From: Alcaligenes faecalis
GTDB lineage: Bacteria > Pseudomonadota > Gammaproteobacteria > Burkholderiales > Burkholderiaceae_B
Length of the DNA stretch: 64,000 bases
Direction: 5' to 3'
NCBI RefSeq assembly: GCF_005311025.1
Contig: NZ_CP031747.1
Span: 1,116,001-1,180,000, forward strand
Under the pieces are notes generated by a model that was not told the origin of the DNA, made no database searches, and was given only the letters and a program-made list of their open reading frames with translations. How positions within the stretch are numbered: the first letter of the stretch is position 1; every line of letters starts with the position of its first letter. This document shows positions 34,527 to 43,900 of this stretch, one piece after another. Both the position numbers and the translations under genes were made by a program.

Positions 34527-35393
34527 ATGATGGATAGCAAGGCAGTCAGCTGGCTAAATGGCTTTATAGGCGTAGCAATCTTTGCCGGATCTCTGCCGGC
34601 TACACGTGTTGCTGTGCTGGGCATGGATCCTTTTTTTCTGACTGGCGCGCGAGCGGTAGTCGCTGCCTTGTTGGCAGCTGTCTGGTTGCTGATCGGGCGT
34701 GTGGCACGGCCAAAGCGATCAGACTTGTTACCCCTGGCCGTGGTCGGTTTTGGTGTCGTGCTGGGATTCCCCTTGTTGACGGCGCTGGCCTTGCAGTACA
34801 TCACTTCGGCGCATTCTATTGTGTATGTCGCCTTGCTGCCTTTGTGCACAGCCCTCTTCGGGGTGGTCTTTGCCGGAGAGCGGCATAAGCCCGTGTTCTG
34901 GCTGTGCTCTGTTTTAGGCTGCTTGCTGGTGATGGCCTATGCCGCGCGAGAAGGTCTGGATGCGGCCTGGCAAGGGGACCTGTATATGCTGGCCGCCGTG
35001 GTGGTGTGTGGCTTGGGTTATGCCGAAGGTGGACGTCTGTCGCGTCGTTTGGGTGGCTGGCAAGTTATTTGCTGGGCCCTGGTGCTCTCCTCGCCTTTCA
35101 TGTTCGTCATGATGCTGTGGTTCTGGCCGCAAACATTCAGCAATGTGAATACAGCAGCTTGGTTAGGTTTCGGCTATGTGTCAGTGTTCAGCATGTTCCT
35201 GGGGTTTGTGTTCTGGTATCGGGGGTTGGCGCAGGGCGGGATTGCCGCAGTGGGGCAACTGCAGTTGTTGCAGCCTTTTATGGGCCTGGGATTGGCTGCC
35301 GCCTTGCTGGGTGAGTCCGTCAATGCCAGCATGATCTGGGTGACTTTAGGCGCTGCCTTATGCGTAGCCGGTGCGCGGCGCTTTGCCTCCTGA
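34527..35393 (+). CDS. EamA-family (DMT) transporter
   Basis: A 288-residue membrane protein with ten helices in two EamA halves (NGFIGVAIFAGSLPATRVAV; LQYITSAHSIVYVALLPLCTALFG; GQLQLLQPFMGLGLAAALLGE). It is probably an exporter of a small metabolite. GGAGAG lies 8 nt before the ATG at 34527, with a second ATG directly after it. It is the only gene divergent from the MocR regulator, which suggests that an amino-acid-like or vitamin B6-related signal controls it. The substrate is not shown by the sequence. Confidence 0.9.
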   Translation: MMDSKAVSWLNGFIGVAIFAGSLPATRVAVLGMDPFFLTGARAVVAALLAAVWLLIGRVARPKRSDLLPLAVVGFGVVLGFPLLTALALQYITSAHSIVYVALLPLCTALFGVVFAGERHKPVFWLCSVLGCLLVMAYAAREGLDAAWQGDLYMLAAVVVCGLGYAEGGRLSRRLGGWQVICWALVLSSPFMFVMMLWFWPQTFSNVNTAAWLGFGYVSVFSMFLGFVFWYRGLAQGGIAAVGQLQLLQPFMGLGLAAALLGESVNASMIWVTLGAALCVAGARRFAS

Positions 35394-35411
35394 TGGCAGA
35401 AGCCGGACGAT

Positions 35412-35449
35412 AAAAAACCGGCCTGTCCCATTCATGGACAGGCCGGTTT
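35412..35449 (-). terminator. Bidirectional terminator between EamA and NCS2 genes
   Basis: AAACCGGCCTGTCC-CATTCAT-GGACAGGCCGGTTT forms a perfect 14-bp stem. In the minus direction the stem is followed by six T, so it ends the NCS2 transcript. In the plus direction only three T follow, which may suffice to end the EamA transcript. Confidence 0.9.
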
Positions 35450-35471
35450 CAAGACAAGCTGAGCAAGCGTT

Positions 35472-36962
35472 TTAGGCTTCCGCGTGCTTGGCTGCTTCTA
35501 CCGCTGCATGCGTATCTTCTTTAGCACCATTAAAGAACAAGTTAAGCAGAACGGCAGCAATCGAGGTCAGCAAGATGCCCGATTCGATCAGCGGGTGAAT
35601 GGCGTGAGGCATCCACTGCATGTAGTTGGGCGCAACCAGCGGAATCATGCCGACGCCAATGGAGATGGCCACGATCATGGAGTTGTTGCGGTTGGTTTTG
35701 TAATCCACGTTGGACAGGATGCGAATACCGGTGGCCGTCACCATACCGAACATCACAATCCCGGCGCCGCCCAGCACCACTGTGGGCAGGGACTCAACCA
35801 GGGCAGCCATTTTGGGCAGCAGGCCCAGAATGATCAAAATCACACCCCCGGCCACGCAGACAAAGCGGCTGCGCACGCCTGTCACGGCAACCAGGCCCAC
35901 GTTTTGCGAGAAGCTGGAGTAGGGGAAGGTGTTGAAAATGCCGCCCAGCAAGGTGCCCAGACCGTCGGTGCGCAGGCCGCGTGCCAGATCTTTCTGATCC
36001 ACTTTCTTGCCTGTCATGTCGCTAAGAGCCAGGAACATGCCGGTAGACTCAATCAGCACCACAATCATGACCAGTGTCATGGTCGCAATGTGCAGGATAT
36101 TGAACTTGGGCATCCCGAAGTGGAAGGGCAGAACCAGATCAACCCAAGCTGCATTGGCGACTTTCTCGTAGGTCATGATGCCCATGGCCGAGGCCACAAT
36201 GGCGCCAATAACAATACCCAGCAAGACGGCCACGTTAGCCAGAAAGCCTTTGGCAAATTTGGCGATCAGCAGGATCGAGGTCAGCACGATGGCGGCAATG
36301 CCCAGGCCAGTCAGGTTGGCGTAGCGCGGGTTCGGTACCGTTGCTTTCAAGGCCAGACCTTCTGGAGGTGGGGGCAAGGCCGAGCCGGGCATGGCTGCGG
36401 CCGATTGTGCGTGCTGAATCCAGGCCAGGTGGTCGGGGTTGATGACTGTGGGGGCGGTAGGGCCAACAGGGTTACCGAAAATCCAGTTGATCCCCACTCG
36501 CATCAGCGTAATGCCGATCATGGCAATAATGGTGCCGGTGACCACAGGCGGGAAAAAGCGCAGCATGCGGCTGACGGCAGGGGCGATGATCATGGTGATG
36601 ATCCCCGCCCCGATGACCGTGCCAAAGAGTAACTGGGCTCCTTCCTGGCCGGGGTTGGCCTGTGCCATGGAGACCATGGGGCCGACAGCGGCGAAGGTCA
36701 CGCCCATCATGACGGGCAGCTTGATACCAAAATACTGCGTAAAGCCCATCGATTGGATGATGGACACGATGCCGCAGACAAACAGGTCAGCAGCAATCAG
36801 GATTGATACTTCTTCAGACGTCAGGTTTAATGCCCGGCCCACAATTAGTGGAACCGCGACGGCACCGGCGTACATTACCAGAACGTGCTGCAAGCCCAGT
36901 GCAGCCAGCCTGCCGTTCGGTAATCGTTCGTCGACGGGTGCGGTGGTCGCGTTCGTACCCAT
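35472..36962 (-). CDS. NCS2-family purine (xanthine/urate) permease
   Basis: A 496-residue protein with about 12-14 membrane segments. The first segment holds ALGLQHVLVMYAGAVAVPL with the His typical of XanQ and UacT. FNTFPYSSFSQNVGLVAVTGV and SLPTVVLGGAGIVMFGMV are the NCS2 signature regions. It imports xanthine, urate or a similar purine by proton symport. The start MGTNATTAP has GGAGA 7 nt upstream (minus strand). An insertion of about 30 residues (GSALPPPPEGLALKATVPNP) in one loop is longer than in E. coli relatives. Exact purine specificity is not resolved here. Confidence 0.9.
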   Translation of the reverse strand: MGTNATTAPVDERLPNGRLAALGLQHVLVMYAGAVAVPLIVGRALNLTSEEVSILIAADLFVCGIVSIIQSMGFTQYFGIKLPVMMGVTFAAVGPMVSMAQANPGQEGAQLLFGTVIGAGIITMIIAPAVSRMLRFFPPVVTGTIIAMIGITLMRVGINWIFGNPVGPTAPTVINPDHLAWIQHAQSAAAMPGSALPPPPEGLALKATVPNPRYANLTGLGIAAIVLTSILLIAKFAKGFLANVAVLLGIVIGAIVASAMGIMTYEKVANAAWVDLVLPFHFGMPKFNILHIATMTLVMIVVLIESTGMFLALSDMTGKKVDQKDLARGLRTDGLGTLLGGIFNTFPYSSFSQNVGLVAVTGVRSRFVCVAGGVILIILGLLPKMAALVESLPTVVLGGAGIVMFGMVTATGIRILSNVDYKTNRNNSMIVAISIGVGMIPLVAPNYMQWMPHAIHPLIESGILLTSIAAVLLNLFFNGAKEDTHAAVEAAKHAEA

Positions 36963-37044
36963 GAAATGTCTCCAGAGTGGATTAATTATTAGATGAAGCC
37001 ATTTCAATGTAACGGCGTGCGACAGCCCTGTCATAAGACAATTC

Positions 37045-37073
37045 GTATAGAGCCTAGGTGGACCTAGCTATAG
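37045..37073. promoter_or_regulatory. Operator-like inverted repeat upstream of the NCS2 permease
   Basis: CTAGGT-GG-ACCTAG forms a perfect 6-bp inverted repeat with TATAG/CTATAG extensions on both sides, slightly offset. It is 83-111 bp upstream of the NCS2 start and 17 bp from the terminator-like hairpin at 37090. It may be a binding site for a purine-responsive regulator. No such regulator is encoded next to it. Confidence 0.35.
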
Positions 37074-37089
37074 ATGAGGGATAACCCCC

Positions 37090-37118
37090 AAAAAAAACGC
37101 CCTGATTTGGGCGTTTTT
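37090..37118 (-). terminator. Orphan bidirectional terminator-like hairpin
   Basis: AAAAACGCCC-TGATTT-GGGCGTTTTT forms a 10-bp stem. On the minus strand it runs into eight T, and on the plus strand five. No annotated gene ends here: the NCS2 gene starts 128 bp to the left, and the region to the right is gene-free. It could end an unseen minus-strand RNA or act as an attenuator in a long NCS2 leader. Confidence 0.7.
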
Positions 37119-37604
37119 GATGCGGCTAAGGGAAAACACTGCTTTGGTGACACATGGTCAGGCCATGAGGGAAGGTCGTTGTATACCGGCACCAGTAACG
37201 GGTTTGCGCTCGTCGCGCGTATGTCGTGTTTGTATCAAAAATGAGTTTTTCACTACGACTTGATGGTTGTGTCAGACCTACTGGAACGTCAGCAAGTGTC
37301 AGTCATGGCTGCCTTGTAAGCTGCCTGATAGTCCTGAAAAAGCTCGTCTGGCGGCTTTAGCACAGCATCGGATTGTTACAGTGCGGCCCTGCTCGATTTC
37401 AATTCTTTATAGATTAGAATAACTGCGTAATGGTAACATTCGCAGCTGCTAATCTTTTTGCAGTGCAGCAGGCTACCGCCAAGTAGGCAGGGTTTTTTGG
37501 CGAGGAACAGTCTTTGCTTAATGTCGAGTTGAAGTTTTTATTTCGCTAAAGGTGGCGACGAAATAAAAAAACCTTTGATATTTTGCCTAGTGTCTTGATT
37601 AGAC

Positions 37605-37640
37605 AGCCTTGGTAAATATACCCAAGGCTTTGTTATTTTT
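37605..37640 (+). terminator. Orphan terminator-like hairpin in the capsule leader region
   Basis: AGCCTTGG-TAAATATAC-CCAAGGCT forms an 8-bp stem followed by TTGTTATTTTT. No gene ends upstream of it on the plus strand. It could end a small RNA or be an attenuator if the capsule promoter lies further upstream. Confidence 0.6.
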
Positions 37641-37654
37641 CAAACACTCGTTTT

Positions 37655-37682
37655 TTGTGCTTAACAATAAATAGAATAATAT
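37655..37682 (+). promoter_or_regulatory. Possible sigma-70-type promoter before the capsule operon
   Basis: TTGTGC and TAATAT are separated by 16 nt in an AT-rich context, just after the hairpin at 37605. Both hexamers are imperfect. It is one of several weak candidates in this AT-rich region. Confidence 0.2.
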
Positions 37683-37759
37683 CGTCAGTGAATATTTAAT
37701 TTGGATGTTTTATTTTTGGCATGATTGCTTAAATAAAAATCGAAAATAAATATTATCGG

Positions 37760-37791
37760 ATTACATGGAATTTATATATATTCCATGTAAT
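37760..37791. promoter_or_regulatory. 12-bp-arm inverted repeat upstream of the polyketide synthase gene
   Basis: ATTACATGGAAT and ATTCCATGTAAT are perfect 12-bp arms around the 8-nt spacer TTATATAT, 174 bp before the synthase start. It could bind a dimeric regulator or fold as a hairpin in the mRNA leader. There is no T-run after it, so it is not a terminator. Confidence 0.6.
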
Positions 37792-37964
37792 TAGGGTTTG
37801 TAAATCATAGTAACGGGACGTAAGTTTCGCCATTGTTTACTGGTGTGCTGCCTGCGACACGGCTATGTCAGAAGTCGTTGTCCGAAATAGCGTTTTATCA
37901 AATATGACTATTCCGTGCTCCGCGGTGACAGGGCAAGTCAGTAAAGATCGAAAGGGTAGGGTGC

Positions 37965-40900
37965 GTGTCTCAAAATACAGGCAAGGGTGCTAAGGAGTTA
38001 GAAGCATCCCGTACGGATATTAATAAAAGCAATACTGCGTCTGGAGCAATCGCCATTATTGGTATGGCGTTTCGCTTTCCGGGTGACCTGTCGCAGCCCG
38101 ACCAGTTCTGGAATGCCTTAATTGAAAAGCGCGATCTGGTTACGGAAATCCCCGCGGACCGCTGGGCGACGGCCGAGTTGCAACACGATAAAAGGTCCGA
38201 GCCGGGGCGTAGCATTACTTTTTCGGCCGGTGTCTTGTCGCGCATTGACGAGTTCGATGCAGACTTTTTTGGCATTTCCCCTCGCGAAGCCGCCTGGCTG
38301 GACCCCCAACAACGCTTGTTGCTGGAGCTGTCCTGGGAAGCCATGGAGAATGCGGGCGTCTTGCCCTCCAGCATGGCCGGTAGTGACTGTGCGGTTTATG
38401 TTGGTATTTCCGGCCTGGATTACGGCATGCGCGGTCTGGACGATTTGGCCAGCCTGACAGCCCATATGATGACCGGCAATACCATGAGTATCGCCGCCAA
38501 CCGTCTGTCTTATATCTACGACCTGCACGGTCCGTCCATGGCGGTGGATACCGCCTGCTCGTCTTCTTTGGTCGCTTTGCATCAAGCCTGCTCAAGTTTG
38601 CGCAGTGGCGAGGCTTCTACAGCCTTGGTCGGTGGCGTCAATCTGTTGCTGCACCCTTATCCCTTTGTTGGCTTTACCAAAGCGTCGATGCTGTCGGCAG
38701 ATGGCCGTTGCAAGGCGTTTGATGAAGCTGGTAATGGTTACGTGCGTTCCGAAGGTGGCGCGGTACTGATGCTCAAGCCCCTGGAGCAGGCACTGGCCGA
38801 CGGCGATCAGGTACAGGCCGTTATTTTGGCAACGGGTGTGAATGCCGATGGTGCTCGCAAGACCGGCATTACTATTCCTAGCTGCCAGGGACAAATCGAG
38901 TTGATGCGCTCCGTGCTGGAGCGCAGTGGCCTGACAGCGGCTGATGTGGACTTTGTAGAAGCCCACGGTACCGGTACAGCCGTAGGCGATCCTGTTGAAA
39001 CCACCGCCATCAGCGCGGTGTATGGCAAGTCGCGCGAGCAGCGTTTGCCTATTGGTTCAGTCAAAGCGAACTTGGGCCATATGGAATCGGCCTCCGGCAT
39101 GGCTGGCCTAGTCAAGACAGTGCTGGCATTGCAGCACCAAGCCTTGCCGCCTGCTTTGCACTTGAATACCCCCAATCCCGCCATTGATTTTGATGGTTTG
39201 AATCTGGAGCTGCTGCCCCAGGGCCGCGAGTTGCAACGTACCGATGGCAAGCCTTTGGTCGCAGGACTTAACTCGTTTGGCTTTGGTGGTGCCAACGCCC
39301 ACGTCTTGTTGCAGGCTCCTGTAGCGCCAACTGCCCAATCGGCAACGGTGCTGAACTCGGGTTTGCCGCCTTTGGTCTTGTCGGGCAAGACAGAAGCCGC
39401 TCTGCGTGAGCAAGCGGGTAATTATGCGGACCTGCTGGACGGCAAGACGGCACAAGATTTTTACGATGTCAGCTACGCGGTCACTCACCGTCGTCAGACT
39501 TTGGCTCGTTGTTTGATCATGCAGCCCGAAACGGTTGAAGAAGGCGTGGCGCAATTGCGTGCTTACGCGCAAGGTCAAGCCCCACAAGGTTTGCAAACCG
39601 TAGACGCCCCGAGCAAAGAAGGCCAATTGGCTTTTGTCTACGCCGGTAATGGAGCGCAGTGGCTGGGCATGGGCGTGACCTTGTTGCGCGAGTCCCCTCG
39701 TTTCGCGGCTTTGCTGTCCGAGCTGGACGCCATGATGAAGCCCTTGGCGGGCTTTTCGCTGCTGGAACAATTGCAAGCCGAGCCTGCCGCTTCTCGCATG
39801 GACGACACAACAGTCGCTCAGCCCTTGTTGTTTGCGGTGCAAGTTATTGTGACGCGCATGCTGCGCGAAGATGGCATTGAACCTGATGCCGTGGCTGGCC
39901 ACAGTGTGGGCGAAATCGCTGCTGCCTGGGCCGCTGGTGCCTTGGATCTGGAACAAGCCATACGCGTTATTTGTGCCCGTAGTCAGGCTCAAGGTCTGAC
40001 TCGTGGCCAAGGCCGGATGGCCGTTATCGGTCTGTCGCACGAAGCGGTGAACACCTTGCTGGAAGGCTTGGGTGCGGACTTGGGCGTGAATGTGGCGGGG
40101 GTAAACAGCCCTTCCAATATCACTCTGTCCGGCAGTCTGGAAGGCTTGCAGCGTATTCAGTCTGCTCTGGAAGGACAAAGCGTTTTCTTCCGCCTGCTGG
40201 ATTTGGATTACGCCTTTCACAGTCCCTATATGGATGGCTTGCTGCCGCATCTGGAAAAGAGCCTGGGCGATTTGCAGCCCGGTCAGCAGTCTCCACAAGC
40301 CCGTTTTGTCTCGACCGTTACGGGTGAAGAACTGTCCCCGCAAGAGCTGGGCGTGGATTACTGGTGGCGCAATATTCGCGAACCCGTGCAGTTCGAGCAG
40401 GCTATTGCCTGTCTGGCGAACCAGGGCTGCCGCGTATTTCTGGAAATTGGCCCGCACGCCATTTTGCAGCGCTACATTCGTGAAACCCTGGCTCAGTGTG
40501 AGGTTCAGGGTGTGGTGTTGTCCAGCTTGCGCAAGCATGACGATGGCCCGCAGCGGCTGACTGATACGGCCTTGCATACCCTGGCTTTATTGCCGACCCA
40601 ATTGAAAGCCCGTTTCCCTGTGGCTGGCAATCCAGTGGAGCTGCCCGTTTACCCATGGCAGCGCGAGCGTCATTGGTACAAGAACAGCACAGAAGGGATG
40701 CGCTCCATCGAGCGTCGTCGTGTGCATGATTTGCTGGGTTGGCGTTTGCCGGATAGCGATATCAGCTGGGAAAACGTGCTGGACCCGGTGATTTTGCCTT
40801 GGCTGGCGGATCACAAAGTGGGTGGTGCCATGGTGTACCCAGGTGCCGCTTATCTGGAAATGGCTTTGGCTGCAGCTTGTGAGTGGCTGGGCGAAGCACT

Positions 40901-43900
40901 GATCCTGGTGGACGAGCTGGATATTCTGGCTCCGCTGGTTTTTGATGGTGAACATGCCCGCAGCCTGCGTTTTGTGCTGAGCCCGCGTGATGGTAGCTTC
41001 CATATCAAGAGTCGCCAACGCTTGAGCCAGGACGAGTGGGTGGTACACGCCAGCGGTCGTATTCTGGCTTCGGATGAACGCATGCCCGTGGCGGAACTCT
41101 CGCCCCTGGCCTCGGCTGAACTGCATATTGATCGCGATCGACACTATCGCTTGGCGCATTCCCTGGGTCTGGATTACGGTCCGGCCTTCCAGGGGTTGAA
41201 AGCCTCGCAGGTGCAAGGTACTTATCTGAGTGCCGAACTGGAGATGCCCGTCAGCCTGGAGCAAGATGGCTATCTGTTGCACCCGGCCTTGATGGACGTG
41301 TGCTACCAGTCTCTGGTGGATTTCTTCGCACAAGATATTGAAGCAGGCCAAGGCGTGGCCTTGCTGCCTGTGAAAGTAGGCCGTTTCACCCTGTCTACAG
41401 AAGGGCAGGTAACGCATTTCCGTGCACACCTGCGTCGTAGCAGTGCCCGTTCGGTACTGGCGGATTTCGAGTTGTATGGAGCTGATGGCCGTTTGCTGGC
41501 CAGCGCCCAGGCCTGCCGTTTCCGCGCTGCGTATTTCTTGCGCCAGGATCGCCACGCGGTGTCGAACTGGCAAATTACCCCGTATCTGCGTCCTCATCCT
41601 CGCGATGAGCGAGTTGCCGTTACGCTCTCGCCTGAGCAACTGGCCCAAAGCGGCTGGGCAGCACTGGCTGACCAGCAGCAAGAGCGAGAAACCTGGTTCC
41701 AGCAGACTTTGCCTTTGCTGGATGCCTTGAGCCTGTCCTTTATTTATGAAGCCTTCCAGAACGTAAAGCCTTCCGAACTCAGCACCGAAGTATTGAATAG
41801 CCCGTATGGCCGCTGGCTAAGCGAGCTGTTGCGCGCTGAAGAGCTGCTGCAAGATGACGAAGGCTATCGTGTGGTGGAGCAGGCCGATATGCCTGCCGCC
41901 CAGGACTTGTGGCGCACAATTTTGCAGGATTCGCCTAGCAGCTTGCCGCAACTGACCCAGATTGGTTCGGTCGGACGCCAATTGCCGGCCTTGTTGCGTG
42001 GCGATATTTCAGGCGAAAAACTGCTGGCTTCCTTGCGCCGTTCCCCCGTGGTTGAAGTGCTGTATGACGATGACCCCATGTATCTGGGTGTGCGTCTGGC
42101 ACTGGAAACCCAGTTGCGAGAACTGGCTGCGAACTTGCCTGCCTCCCAGCGACTGCGCGTGCTGGAAGTCGCCGTAGGCCCAAGCGATTTGCCCAAGACT
42201 CTGGCTGCTTGCCTGTCCGAAGACCAGTTTGAATACGTATTGGCTTTGCCAGATGCTGATTTGCAGGCTCGTCAGGCGACGCAGCACCATGCTTTGGCCA
42301 ACGTGCAGGTGCTCGGTTTTGATCTGCAAGACTGGCAACTGGAGCAGGTCGATAAGCCCCAGTTTGATGTCGTGATTTTGCGCCACAGCCTGCACCGTAC
42401 CGTGCATGTTCCTCCCGCCCTGATGCGTAGCAAACAATGGCTGGCGACGGGTGGGGGCCTGCTGGTGGCTGAGTGTCACCCTGACTGGCATGCAGACTTC
42501 TTGTCCGGTCTGGACCAAAGCTGGTGGCACGCCGCCGGCGAGTCGCAATCCTCCTCCTTGTTGTCGCCCGAAGGCTGGCACAAGGCGTTGGAGCAAGCAG
42601 GTTTTGAGCAGGTGCAAACTGCGCAAGAGCCTGCCGCACAGGAATTGAGTGAAGGTGCCTATTTGTTGCTGGCCAAGGCCGCCACAACGCAGGCGATTCC
42701 AAACCAGGAAGCCGTCGCTGCAGCGAAATGGGTCTTGTTGTTTGATGAGGCTTCTCAAGTTCAAGCCCATTCGTTGCAAGCCCGTTTGGAAGCAGCTGGC
42801 CAAACAGTTAACGCTCAAGTCTGGCCGCTCAGTGCCGACATTTTGGCTGATGAGAGTCCTCTGAATGTAGTGCAGATGCTGGGGTGGGCCGATACTGCTG
42901 CTGCGGTCAGTCAGACCAGCGCGCAACTGCTGAGCCTGACGCAGGACTTGTCCGCCCGTACCGCTGCAAGTCGCCTGTTCCTGGTGACGCAAGGCGGTGC
43001 CTTGCCGGCGATGGCAGAGGAATTGGATTGGGCGGTGAATCCCGCCCAGTCGGCCTTGTGGGGCTTTGGTCGCGTCGTGATGAATGAGCTGCCCGCCTTG
43101 TCCTGCACCTTGATTGATCTGGCCGGTGATGTGAATGCCAGCGATATCGCTCAGCGTCTGGAACTGGAGTTGCTGTGGCCGGATGAAGCAACAGAAATTG
43201 TCTTGTCTCAAGACGCACGCCATACCTTGGTGCTGGAAGAGGCTACTGCGGCAGCGACTGCCCAGCTAAGCCAGGACGCCCGCTTCAAGCTGGACTTTCA
43301 GGTGCCCGGACAACTGCGCAATCTGGAATGGCAAGCTGTTCAAGCGTCGAGCCTGGCTGCGGATCAGGTTGAAGTCCGTACCATGGCCGCAGGCCTGAAC
43401 TTCCGTGACGTGATGTATTTGATGGGCTTGTTGCCGGACGAAGCTGTAGAAAACGGTTTTGCCGGTGCCAGCCTGGGCCTGGAGTTCTCGGGTGTGGTCA
43501 CACGCGTTGGTGCTGATGTCACCAATTTGACGGTAGGCCAGCCGGTGATGGGTTTTGGTTCCTCCTGCTTTGCCAGCCATGTGGTGACACGTGCGGATGC
43601 TATCGCTTCCATGCCTGAAGGCTGGGATTTTGAAGCTGCCGCCACCGTTCCAACGGTGTTCTTCACGGTCTACTACGCCCTGACGCATCTGGCTCATATC
43701 CAGCCCGGTGAAAAAGTGTTGATACACGGTGCCGCAGGTGGTGTGGGGATTGCTGCAATCCAGCTGGCCCGTCATTTGGGCGCAGAGATTTATGCCACTG
43801 CTGGCACGGACGAGAAACGCGTATTCGCCTCCTTGCTGGGCGCTGACCATGTGTTCGATTCGCGCAGCCTGAGCTTTGCTCAAGACGTGATGGACGCCAC

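Larger units (their letters stand above)
37119..37964. other. Gene-free AT-rich region upstream of the capsule operon
   Basis: About 850 nt with no supported coding sequence. It contains the terminator-like hairpin at 37605, a possible promoter at 37655 and the 12-bp-arm inverted repeat at 37760. Composition becomes very AT-rich from about 37500 to 37800, as is common for silenced or transferred capsule promoters. It probably contains the promoter and leader of the polyketide synthase operon. Confidence 0.7.

Noticed and set aside
37469-37480. GGCGGTAGCCTG on the minus strand, matching the RfaH ops element pattern
   Set aside because: It points away from the capsule operon, toward the purine permease about 500 bp away, and no JUMPstart context is present. 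A chance match is more likely.
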